A stretch of DNA of 29,198 nucleotides from Chitinophagaceae bacterium. Its GTDB lineage: Bacteria; Bacteroidota; Bacteroidia; Chitinophagales; Chitinophagaceae. The DNA is taken from assembly GCA_025362915.1 (NCBI GenBank), contig JANYEU010000030.1:1-29198 (forward strand), in the 5' to 3' direction. Positions within the stretch are counted from its first letter, which is position 1. Every line of letters starts with the position of its first letter. Made by a program: the position numbers and the translations under genes. Positions 1-7,136 of the stretch are shown one piece after another. Below the pieces are notes generated by a model. It saw nothing but the letters and a program-made list of their open reading frames with translations. It did not search any database and was not told the DNA's origin.

Positions 1-114
1 TTCGTTTCAATCTTTTGGTGATAAACCAAAAGGATTTCCTCTGCAATCCCTCACGCGCTGACGCAGCTGGTACCTTCTACATCGTTGTAGTGTTTAACAT
101 ACTGCCAAGACTCA

Positions 115-493
115 TATCATTTTCTCTTTTAAATAGTACGCAGTCAAATTGCTATCGGCATACGCGACCATTTCCTCTGGCGTTCCTGAAAATGTAATTG
201 GGCATGCGCTTGTGGTGCCCAAGATAGAGGTTGATAAACTTTTTGATATGCCGGACGAGTATCTAACTAGTCTGTTAGTCTTTGCCAAGCCTATTGCCAA
301 AGCCATAGAGAAGGCTTATCCTTGCAACAGGGTAAGCATTTTAACCGTAGGATTGGAAGTGCCCCATGCGCACGTTCATCTTATTCCGATGGATAAAACA
401 GAGGACATGAACTTATTGAATGATAAATTAAGCCTTACTAAGGAAGAATTAAAAGAGGTACAGGAAAGGATATTGGGATATATGCAGGGTTAA
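115..493 (+). pseudogene. HIT-family (histidine triad) protein, N-terminal coding region disrupted
   Basis: From about position 203 the frame reads a good HIT protein: GHALVVPKIEVDKLF, then FAKPIAKAIEKAYPCNR and the active-site triad EVPHAHVHLIP (HxHxH, near 363-387), ending at 493. HIT proteins are nucleotide hydrolases or transferases acting on AMP-linked substrates. The first 40 or so residues expected in the family are not readable in one frame. Fragments resembling the usual start (IFS, then KIVRSQIA, then YRxxxxxFxLAFL) appear in different frames between 119 and 195, each ending at a stop or losing register. At best an in-frame TTG at 149 would give a 114-residue protein with a non-homologous start. 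Either several small indels have killed the gene or the local sequence is poor. Other genes in the window are intact, which favours real decay. The family call is secure; the pseudogene call is moderate. Confidence 0.6.
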
Positions 494-801
494 CTACATG
501 AATAGTGCGTCTCTAAACCCTTGTATGATTCGAAATCCTGTAAGGCAGCAATGCATTGTTTCATGGCTTCTGAAATAGCCTTTCTCCTTCAAAAAACTTA
601 ATGTATGCCACGGGGACTCTCCCGTGACATACAATACGTTTTTTGGCTCATCAATCAATATTCATTAACATTAAAACTAAACAAAATAAGGCAGTGGAGT
701 AGATAAAACTTCTTTATTGCCTCTTTTTATTTTGACTATCTACTTAAGACTTTTGACTCTTGACTCTTGACTTTCAACTATCGACTTTTCGACTCTAACA
801 A
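494..801. other. Intergenic region between the HIT remnant and ruvC
   Basis: This 308-bp gap holds one hairpin (602-645, listed separately). It also holds a low-complexity stretch at about 738-797 made of diverged gacttttgactc/gactttcaac words, repeated several times. Related words occur at 2930-2975 and 9300-9395. I see no supported gene. Confidence 0.6.
602..645 (+). terminator. Hairpin followed by T run, probable terminator
   Basis: The arms tgtatgccacggg (602-614) and cccgtgacataca (621-633) pair with one mismatch around a 6-nt loop, and a run of six T follows at about 639-644. It lies about 110 nt after the HIT reading frame. The form fits an intrinsic terminator on the plus strand, although the T run starts a few bases after the stem. 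Confidence 0.5.
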
Positions 802-1383
802 CTATTTCTTTATCCTATCTGCATTCTTGGCAATAAACTCTTCCCAACCCTTTAGCCCCTTGGTTTGCTTGCCGAGGATGGACGACGATTGGTAATGGTG
901 GCAAAGCGCCACGGCCAAGGCATCGGTGGCATCGTAGTACTGTGGTTTGGTTTCAATCTGCAACACCGTCTTTAGCATCATCCACACCTGTTCCTTATCC
1001 GCATTGCCATTGCCGGTAATGGATTGTTTTACCTTCTTGGGGCTATACTCTGTAATGGATAATCCTGCCTGCATGGCCGCCGCAATGGCCACCCCTTGTG
1101 CCCTGCCCAGCTTTAGCATACTCTGCACGTTCTTGCCAAAAAAGGGAGCTTCTATCGCAAAAGTGGTGGGCCTGTATAGCCTTACCAGTTCTACCACCTT
1201 GGTGTGTATCTTTTCCAGTCGTTCATAAATGTCTTCATAGCTGGTCAGTTTCAAGGTGTCCATCAACAGTACCTGCGGTTGCTTGCCATCGGTTTTCAGC
1301 ACGGCATACCCCATCAGTTGCGTACCCGGATCTATCCCTAATATTATGTTCGGTATTGTACTCGTTTCTTGCATCAATGCCAT
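802..1383 (-). CDS. ruvC: Crossover junction endodeoxyribonuclease RuvC
   Basis: RuvC resolves Holliday junctions by symmetric cleavage together with RuvAB during recombination and repair. The 193-residue protein has the family landmarks in order: the first acidic residue in IILGIDPGT near the N-terminus, AIEAPFFGKNVQSMLKLGRA with the second acidic residue, the basic SPKKVKQSITGNGNADKEQV region, and the C-terminal YDATDALAVALCHHY carrying the last two catalytic aspartates. Length is slightly above the usual 160-185 because of a C-terminal tail. ATG at 1383 is the first start; a second in-frame ATG at 1374 (MQETSTIP) is equally plausible. It is alone on the minus strand, with non-coding DNA on both sides. 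Confidence 0.95.
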   Translation of the reverse strand: MALMQETSTIPNIILGIDPGTQLMGYAVLKTDGKQPQVLLMDTLKLTSYEDIYERLEKIHTKVVELVRLYRPTTFAIEAPFFGKNVQSMLKLGRAQGVAIAAAMQAGLSITEYSPKKVKQSITGNGNADKEQVWMMLKTVLQIETKPQYYDATDALAVALCHHYQSSSILGKQTKGLKGWEEFIAKNADRIKK

Positions 1384-1576
1384 TAATATTTATGATTGAA
1401 TGATTTGAATGAAAGAAAATGAAACCATGTCAGTATAAAGAAGCAAAAGAAATCTATTTTACGCACCCGATGTCTATTTATTAATATTCAGGACAATGTC
1501 TTTTTCTTCAACACATAGTAAGAGATTATGGGGACTTATGTTTCCTTGGATATAACTTTATAACCCGTAGAAGTAT

Positions 1577-1645
1577 TTTGCCACTGATAGCACTAATAAA
1601 CGCGAATGTGCTTTATTAGTTTTTATTAGTGCTATCAGTGGCAAA
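1577..1645. repeat. 24-bp perfect inverted repeat
   Basis: The arms at 1577-1600 and 1622-1645 are exact reverse complements (24/24), built around gccactgatagcactaata, with a 21-nt loop. The loop itself ends in a copy of the ttattagt word present in the right arm. No T run follows. It resembles dispersed hairpin repeats of Bacteroidota intergenic DNA more than a terminator. Confidence 0.8.
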
Positions 1646-1732
1646 TTAATCTTGATGGCATCTTTTGAAAAGAAGTTATATAGTAGATTTAAATTAACAA
1701 GGCTACCGTGTTTCCTTTTAGCGAAGAAGAAA

Positions 1733-1812
1733 TTCAACACATGGTAACATAGAAAGAATAGTAAACATAGAATGGCTATGTGTTCTATATCCCTATGTTA
1801 CCATGTGTTGAA
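1733..1812. repeat. 20-bp perfect inverted repeat with internal palindrome
   Basis: The arms 1733-1752 and 1793-1812 (right arm ctatgttaccatgtgttgaa) are exact reverse complements, separated by 40 nt. The interior contains a further palindromic segment, acatagaatggctatgtgt. Degenerate acatag words continue to about 1880. This is probably a second, unrelated family of chromosomal hairpin repeats. Confidence 0.75.
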
Positions 1813-1932
1813 GGTTTTACTCCGCATAAATTATATAACATAGAAACAGTAGCTCCATTATATTTGCTATGTGGTAAAATTGCTTTCTATATCTTTTTAA
1901 AACCGTTCTTTGCACAGCAATAAAGCTTCTTT

Positions 1933-2919
1933 TTGAATAAACAACTAAAAATACTACTCAATTATTTTGTCGGACCAATAATCTTTATCTGGTTGTCCTA
2001 CAGCATCTACCAACAGATTGTGGCGCAGAAAGACTTAAAACAATCGTGGGAAGTGATACTGGATACTTTTAGCAGCACCGCTCAATGGCGCGTATATACG
2101 GTGTGTAGTTTGATGATATTGAACTGGGGGCTGGAGGCAAAAAAGTGGCAATTGCTGATGCGCCCCATACAAACCCTTACTTTTAGGAGGGCATTCAGGG
2201 CGGTATTTAGTGGTCAGGCATTGGCACTAGGCACACCAAACAGGGTGGGCGAATATGTGGGCAGGGTGGTGTATATGAAAGATGGCAACAGGCTTAGGGC
2301 CTTGTCGCTATCGGCGGTGGGTAGTGTGGCGCAGCTGTTGGTCACTTTCTTTTTGGGGTTTATCAGCCTTGTTTATGTTTACTTTTTGCTAGACCTCAAC
2401 CCCACCTTAACACACCCCTTATCCATGTTGTGGCTAAAAGGGTTGCTGGCAGTAATCTTTTCTGCAACTATTGTGTTATTCTTATTCTATTATAATTTGG
2501 CTTGGATAACCAGTATGCTTGAAAGGATACCTTTTGTAGCCAAGTATAGTTATTTTATCCAGAAGTTAGAAACATTGCACAGTAAGCAATTAAACATTAT
2601 TATTGGGCTTTCGCTCACCAGATACTTGGTTTATGTGTTACAATATTTACTGCTTTATCAATTTTTTGGCATAAATATTATTTGGTGGCAGATTATTTGC
2701 CTAACAAGCGTTCAGTTGTTAATCATGACATTGTTGCCAAGTATTGCACTGGCAGAGGTAGGCATCAGGGGTAAGGTCAGTATCGCCTTGTTTTCATTGC
2801 TTACCACAAACTCTTTAGGCATCATAGCAACGTCGGGCAGCATTTGGTTGATTAACTTGATAATACCTGCCTTGGCTGGTAGTTTGATGATACTTGGTTT
2901 GAGGATTGTAAGGAAGTAG
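1933..2919 (+). CDS. YbhN/UPF0104-type membrane protein (lysylphosphatidylglycerol synthase TM-region family)
   Basis: A 328-residue polytopic inner-membrane protein. Hydrophobic segments are visible at about residues 8-25, 48-65, 125-155, 165-190, 228-248, 250-275 and 290-325. The pattern AFRAVFSGQALALGTPNRVGEYVGRVVYMK in the first third matches the conserved motif of the flippase-like domain found in MprF N-termini and in stand-alone YbhN-like proteins. Function is not settled for the stand-alone members; lipid translocation is an inference from MprF. The frame starts with TTG at 1933 because the first in-frame ATG would remove the first two membrane segments. No clear ribosome binding site is seen. 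It is followed after about 95 bp by the DUF3108 gene. Confidence 0.75.
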   Translation: MNKQLKILLNYFVGPIIFIWLSYSIYQQIVAQKDLKQSWEVILDTFSSTAQWRVYTVCSLMILNWGLEAKKWQLLMRPIQTLTFRRAFRAVFSGQALALGTPNRVGEYVGRVVYMKDGNRLRALSLSAVGSVAQLLVTFFLGFISLVYVYFLLDLNPTLTHPLSMLWLKGLLAVIFSATIVLFLFYYNLAWITSMLERIPFVAKYSYFIQKLETLHSKQLNIIIGLSLTRYLVYVLQYLLLYQFFGINIIWWQIICLTSVQLLIMTLLPSIALAEVGIRGKVSIALFSLLTTNSLGIIATSGSIWLINLIIPALAGSLMILGLRIVRK

Positions 2920-3013
2920 GAAAGATTTAGTTGTAAGTTTAAAGTCTAAAGTTGAAGGTCTAGAGCTTAAAGGATGTTAAGGCTAGATTAATTATGATAA
3001 GAAAAAGAGAATT

Positions 3014-3802
3014 ATGAAATCATTTGGTATAGCTGTTTTGTTTTTGCTGATGGGCATCAGGATATGTAATGGCAATGAGTTTTGTGGACTGACCAACACT
3101 GCATTCCAGAATCAGGAGTCGATAAACTATACGGTGTATTACTCTGTGTTTGGCATTTATTTAAATGCCGGCAATGCAACATTTACGGCAAACATTGAAA
3201 AGTATGATGGCAAACCAGCCTATCATGTGGTAGGTTTGGGAAACAGCAACCCGAGTTACGACTTTATTTTTAAGGTACGCGACAGGTATGAAAGTTATAT
3301 AGATACAACCAACCTATTGCCCGAAAAGTTTCTACGCACCATTGACGAAGGAGGCTATAAGCAAGTGGAAAACGTAACGTTTAACCATAAGACAAACACG
3401 GCAACAACGCTGAAAGGTGTGGTTCCAATGCCCAGTTGTGTGCAGGACGTGATTAGTTCTATTTATTATTCCAGAAACATTGATTTTAATAAATATAAGC
3501 CCTACGACAAGATTCCTTTCGCAATGTTTTTAGATAATACGGTGTACAACCTTTACATTAAATACGCGGGCAAGGAAAGAATTAAAACCAAGTACGGAAC
3601 TTTTAATGCCATCAAGTTCAAGCCATTGTTGGTGAAGGGAACCATCTTTGACGGAGGCGAAAAAATGACGGTGTGGGTAACCGATGACCCCAACCATATA
3701 CCTATCCGCATAGAAAGTCCCATTGCTGTTGGTTCGGTAAAAGTGGATATGATGGGCTTTAGCAACCTTCGTCGCCCGATGAGTGCACTTATTAGCAGAT
3801 AA
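3014..3802 (+). CDS. Secreted DUF3108 domain protein
   Basis: A 262-residue protein with an N-terminal signal sequence (MKSFGIAVLFLLMGIRICNG) and a body resembling DUF3108 proteins. The typical start of the domain is INYTVYYSVFGIYLNAGNAT, then AYHVVGLGNSNPSYDFIFKVRDRYESYID and, later, KTKYGTFNAIKFKPLLVKGTIFDGGEKMTVWVTDD, ending with IPIRIESPIAVGSVKVDM. These are beta-rich periplasmic or outer-membrane-associated proteins common in Bacteroidota and without an established biochemical role. ATG at 3014 is chosen because it opens the signal peptide. The gene lies in the same direction as, and 35 bp before, the von Willebrand A gene, so the two may be co-transcribed. Confidence 0.85.
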   Translation: MKSFGIAVLFLLMGIRICNGNEFCGLTNTAFQNQESINYTVYYSVFGIYLNAGNATFTANIEKYDGKPAYHVVGLGNSNPSYDFIFKVRDRYESYIDTTNLLPEKFLRTIDEGGYKQVENVTFNHKTNTATTLKGVVPMPSCVQDVISSIYYSRNIDFNKYKPYDKIPFAMFLDNTVYNLYIKYAGKERIKTKYGTFNAIKFKPLLVKGTIFDGGEKMTVWVTDDPNHIPIRIESPIAVGSVKVDMMGFSNLRRPMSALISR

Positions 3803-3837
3803 AAGTTAGTGAACAGTAACTGTAAAATAAATTACCC

Positions 3838-4935
3838 ATGATAGGTCATCGTTTCTTCAAATTTGATCCAAATGAGAATGCTAAAAGCAAGTTTGAGCAG
3901 ATGCTGGACTTGTTTACGCAATTGCTTACCTATACCAATGGGGATGCATCGGAAGCTTTTAGTTGGATGAATGAACTGGATAAGAAATATCAATTCACTA
4001 ATAATGAATATGGTATGGGAGACTTCATTGATGAGCTAAAAGAGAATGGCTATCTACAAGAAAACCCAGCAAATGGAGACTTTAAGATTACGGGCAAAAC
4101 AGAACAATCCATCCGTAAGAAAAGCTTGGAAGAGATCTTCGGCAAACTAAAAAAGTCCAAGCAAGGTAATCACCAAACATTCAAGCCAGGTCAGGGAGAT
4201 GAGGTTAGTCCCGATAACAGACCTTACCAATTTGGCGATTCTTTAGACCAGATTGATTTTACGGAGAGCATCCGCAATGCACAGATTAATCATGGCGTGG
4301 AAAGCTTCAAGATGCACGAGGATGACTTGCAGATACGAGAAAACGATTTCAAGACACAGACTTCTACTGTGCTGATGATAGACATTTCTCACTCAATGAT
4401 TTTGTATGGGGAAGACAGGATAACGCCTGCCAAGAAAGTGGCGATGGCTTTGAGCGAACTGATTCAGACAAAATATCCAAAGGACACGCTAGACATAGTA
4501 GTGTTTGGCAATGATGCCTGGACGATAGAGGTAAAAGATCTTCCTTACTTGCAAGTGGGGCCTTATCATACCAATACGGTTGCGGGTTTGGAATTGGCAA
4601 TGGACTTGCTAAGGCGTAGAAAGAACCCTAACAAACAGATATTCATGATTACGGATGGCAAGCCAACTTGCCTGAAGATAGGTAGCAAGTATTATAAGAA
4701 CAGTTTTGGCTTGGATAGAAAGGTGGTAAACCGTTGTATTAATTTGGCTGCGCAATGCAAGAAGTTGAAGATCCCCATCACTACATTTATGATTGCCAGC
4801 GACCCATACCTGCAAAACTTTGTGCAGGAGTTTACCGAGATGAACAATGGAAAAGCCTTCTTCGCAAGCCTCGACAAGCTTGGTGCATTCATCTTTAAGG
4901 ATTTTGAAAGCGGTAAAAGAAAGACAGTCTATTAG
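3838..4935 (+). CDS. Von Willebrand factor A (VWA) domain protein
   Basis: A 365-residue soluble protein without signal peptide. The N-terminal 170 residues are helical and charged. The C-terminal half is a VWA domain with a complete metal-ion-dependent adhesion site: DISHSM (DxSxS, D182-S186), a threonine in HTNTVAGLELA near residue 245, and MITDGK (D273). Cytosolic VWA proteins of this shape often act with a MoxR or magnesium-chelatase-like AAA+ ATPase, but no such ATPase is in the window, so the partner is unknown. A near-perfect inverted repeat follows its stop codon. Confidence 0.85.
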   Translation: MIGHRFFKFDPNENAKSKFEQMLDLFTQLLTYTNGDASEAFSWMNELDKKYQFTNNEYGMGDFIDELKENGYLQENPANGDFKITGKTEQSIRKKSLEEIFGKLKKSKQGNHQTFKPGQGDEVSPDNRPYQFGDSLDQIDFTESIRNAQINHGVESFKMHEDDLQIRENDFKTQTSTVLMIDISHSMILYGEDRITPAKKVAMALSELIQTKYPKDTLDIVVFGNDAWTIEVKDLPYLQVGPYHTNTVAGLELAMDLLRRRKNPNKQIFMITDGKPTCLKIGSKYYKNSFGLDRKVVNRCINLAAQCKKLKIPITTFMIASDPYLQNFVQEFTEMNNGKAFFASLDKLGAFIFKDFESGKRKTVY

Positions 4936-4940
4936 AACAA

Positions 4941-5026
4941 GTTATACGTTTTACGTTGTAAGTTATACGTATTAGTCGCTAACATTACTCGCTCTTATGT
5001 AAAACTTACAACGTAAAACGTACAAC
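4941..5026. repeat. 24-bp inverted repeat between VWA and hydrolase genes
   Basis: The arms 4941-4964 (containing acgttttacgttgtaagtt) and 5003-5026 pair at 23 of 24 positions around a 38-nt loop. The stem is A+T-rich, and no T run follows on the plus strand, so an intrinsic terminator is not obvious. It occupies nearly the whole 107-bp gap between stop 4935 and start 5043 and may serve as a bidirectional transcription boundary. Confidence 0.7.
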
Positions 5027-5042
5027 TCCCAAACATTACTCA

Positions 5043-5915
5043 ATGAAACTACACTCCCTCAATGCAGGATATTTTAAATTGGATGGCGGTGCCATGTTTG
5101 GTGTGGTGCCTAAAACAATCTGGCAAAAGCAAAACCCTGCCGACGAAAACAATATGTGTAGCTGGGCATTGCGTTGTTTATTGATGGAGGATGGAGATAA
5201 GCTTATTCTGATAGATACCGGAATGGGTGATAAGCAAGATGCCAAATTCTTTTCATATTACTATCTCTTTGGCGACGACACATTAACTGGAAACCTCTAT
5301 AAACTAGGGTTTAAGAATGAAGATATTACTGACGTAATACTTACCCATCTGCATTTTGATCATTGTGGTGGTGCCATTATCCGTGATGGGGAAAGCCTGA
5401 AACCTGCGTTCCCCAATGCCACCTTTTGGAGTAATGAAGCGCATTGGCAATGGGCGATTAATCCTAATGCAAGGGAGAAGGCTTCTTTTTTAAAGGAGAA
5501 CATCCTGCCTATGGAAGCCAATGGAAAGCTGCTTATGGTTGATTCATCCAATATAGAAATAACCAATAATCTATTGGCGGCTGCCCCTTCATCCATCAGT
5601 AATCATCTGTCTTTCCGTTTTGCCAATGGACATACCAAGGCCATGATGTTGCCGCAGATACAATATAAAGGACGGACTATTGTTTATATGGCAGACTTGC
5701 TTCCTTCGGTTGGGCATATCCCAATGCCTTATGTGATGGGTTACGACATGTTTCCCTTACTGACCATGGAAGAGAAAGCCGCTTTCTTTAAGGAAGCTGT
5801 GGATAATGATTATATCCTCTTTTTAGAACACGATCCACTCAATGAATGTATCACCTTGCAGCAAACAGAAAAGGGTATTAGGGTAAAAGAGCTGTTTACC
5901 TTGACAGATATATAA
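5043..5915 (+). CDS. Metallo-beta-lactamase-fold hydrolase
   Basis: A 290-residue cytosolic protein. The fold signature THLHFDHCGG begins at residue 101, giving metal ligands H102, H104, D106 and H107. Upstream LILIDTGMGDK is the usual strand and turn of the fold; later IVYMADLLPS and FLEHDP supply the expected later acidic and histidine ligands. The overall pattern (290 residues, DTG, HLHFDHxGG, a long insert before the later ligands) is like the lactonase/quorum-quenching-type subgroup, but the substrate cannot be told from sequence. ATG at 5043 lies just after the inverted repeat. The gene is followed by 1.2 kb without an intact gene. Confidence 0.85.
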   Translation: MKLHSLNAGYFKLDGGAMFGVVPKTIWQKQNPADENNMCSWALRCLLMEDGDKLILIDTGMGDKQDAKFFSYYYLFGDDTLTGNLYKLGFKNEDITDVILTHLHFDHCGGAIIRDGESLKPAFPNATFWSNEAHWQWAINPNAREKASFLKENILPMEANGKLLMVDSSNIEITNNLLAAAPSSISNHLSFRFANGHTKAMMLPQIQYKGRTIVYMADLLPSVGHIPMPYVMGYDMFPLLTMEEKAAFFKEAVDNDYILFLEHDPLNECITLQQTEKGIRVKELFTLTDI

Positions 5916-5978
5916 GGTCTGTGGCAACATCAGCTATCAATATAAAATTCAAATTAGGGCAGATAATTCGAGTGATAA

Positions 5979-6280
5979 GACACCTGTTAGAAAATTTATG
6001 CCACATATTTTCTTGCAACAACACACCTGTTAGATAATTTAGGTCACTCGTTTCAAGAAATAAGACACCTGTTAGATAATTTATGCCACTTAATTCTTTT
6101 TACAACACACCTGTTAGGTAATTTATGCCTCTTGTTTTTTTTACAAGACACCTGTTAGATAATTTATGCCACTTAATTCTTTTTACAACACACCTGTTAG
6201 GTAATTTATGCCACTTGTATTTTTTACAAGACACCTGTTAGATAATTTAGGTCACTTATTTTTTTTACAACACACCTATT
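5979..6280. repeat. Eight-copy tandem array, period 41-43 bp
   Basis: The word acacct starts at 5980, 6023, 6065, 6107, 6148, 6190, 6231 and 6272, so spacing is 43, 42, 42, 41, 42, 41 and 41 bp. Each unit begins acacctgttagataattta, continues tgccact or ggtcact, and ends with a T-rich tract of about 15 bp and then acaac or acaag. The last unit is truncated after acacct. Units alternate: the pair beginning at 6065 and the pair at 6148 are nearly identical 83-bp dimers, which suggests recent duplication of two-unit blocks. Linkers are too short and too alike to be CRISPR spacers. Confidence 0.9.
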
Positions 6281-6335
6281 ATTTTCGTTTTGTGCTTTTT
6301 TGAGGAAAAATTGAATTTGTTTGAGCGTATAAGGA

Positions 6336-6429
6336 TGTCTGAATCAGGATTAGAATGATTGCTGGATTAGTAGGATTTGTATTCCCACATCTTAAATATC
6401 CTTACATCATTCTAATCCTGTTTCAGACA
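6336..6429. repeat. 24-bp inverted repeat (tgtctgaatc type)
   Basis: The left arm 6336-6359 starts tgtctgaatcaggattagaa; the right arm 6406-6429 is its reverse complement at 23 of 24 positions. The loop holds further ggatt words and their complements (gctggattag, tatccttaca), so the stem may branch. From memory, hairpins beginning tgtctgaatcaggatt are widespread between genes in Bacteroidota; I could not check this. Confidence 0.75.
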
Positions 6430-6437
6430 AATAAATT

Positions 6438-6545
6438 CGCCGTTGTTTGGTCTTATTGACCAACAACTATAAAAGCAGAAGCCCTATATCTGAATAATTA
6501 AACTTCCTATCATTTGTTGTTGGTCAAGAAGACCAAACAACGGCG
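6438..6545. repeat. 30-bp inverted repeat whose arms are themselves palindromic
   Basis: The left arm 6438-6467 and right arm 6516-6545 are reverse complements at 29 of 30 positions. Each arm contains ttggtc and gaccaa (left: ttggtcttattgaccaa), so either arm can fold alone or the two can pair. The loop is about 48 nt. It starts 8 bp after the preceding inverted repeat. Confidence 0.8.
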
Positions 6546-6822
6546 AGTGGGGAACACCAACAATGGCGGAAATGAAAAAGAGTTTGGCAAGACTTTAGTT
6601 GAGCTTAAAGACATTTGCAACTCAATAAAAATTGCGAATAAAGACGAAAAAACAATTGACATTCCATAATAGAAAACCAGCAGCCATTAATACAAGTATC
6701 CTATGTAGCTTAATTGTGATATTATTCGATAGGTAGTTTATCCTTATTTACTTTTGAAAGAAAAAGAAAGTTTCCCTGTGATGCACGGAAATAACGATTT
6801 CCATGTACCGCAGCTACTGCAG
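6546..6822. other. Intergenic sequence with a possible coding remnant
   Basis: A frame open from 6502 to a stop at 6669 reads NNGGNEKEFGKTLVELKD and on to KDEKTIDIP. The composition is protein-like, but there is no ATG and its 5' part is made of the repeat arm, so it is at most the tail of a broken gene. A TACTTTTG element at 6749-6756 could be a -7 box. Nothing else is recognised up to the direct repeat at 6823. Confidence 0.35.
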
Positions 6823-6929
6823 GTATTTTACTTGTGGATTTGCCTAACTAGGTTGTCAGGTTTCTTCCAATTCTCCCCAATATTTATGCACCCTTTAAAA
6901 TATTGGTAGGATGGAACACTTTTATTCCT
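6823..6929. repeat. 107-bp direct repeat, left copy
   Basis: This segment and 8080-8186 align over 107 bp without gaps, with roughly eight mismatches, all in the first half. The last 57 bp (6873-6929 and 8130-8186) are identical and include ccaatatttatgcacccttt. The two copies flank the PD-(D/E)XK gene. The right copy lies directly upstream of kdnB. Confidence 0.9.
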
Positions 6930-7106
6930 GCTTGCTTGTTACTTAATTTTGGATAGATGAAAGCCACAAGATATTTAAGAATAAATAACGATAAGGCACA
7001 GGAAAGGAGTCCTACTCTAGTTGCGTCATAGTGTCAATAAGAGTTGTATGCCATATTCGACAACGACCTAAACAAACTCAACATTAGGAGAGCAACTCAG
7101 AATTTG

Positions 7107-7114
7107 TATATTTG
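7107..7114 (+). promoter_or_regulatory. Putative Bacteroidota -7 element (TATATTTG)
   Basis: TATATTTG matches the Bacteroidota TAnnTTTG box and ends 23 nt before the ATG of the PD-(D/E)XK gene at 7137. No good TTG -33 element is seen at the usual spacing, so support rests on the -7 box and position only. Confidence 0.45.
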
Positions 7115-7136
7115 TGACATTACAAAATGATAAAAA

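Larger units (their letters stand above)
1384..1932. other. Intergenic region with two inverted-repeat elements
   Basis: About 550 bp separates the divergent ruvC and YbhN-like genes. Besides the two inverted repeats listed separately, it contains many acatag/ctatgt words between 1745 and 1880. I find no credible gene. An open frame of 60 codons on the minus strand (1558-1740) is largely made of the first repeat and is probably spurious. Confidence 0.6.

Noticed and set aside
490..564. Short minus-strand frame MKQCIAALQDFESYKGLE...
   Set aside because: Only 24 residues, overlapping the HIT stop; protein-like but too short to support as a gene or to name a remnant.
1558..1740. 60-codon minus-strand open frame
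   Set aside because: Much of it is the 1577-1645 inverted repeat; no family resemblance.
5979..6280. CRISPR array
   Set aside because: Repeats are regular but the linkers are about 15 bp, T-rich and nearly the same between units, and no cas gene is nearby.
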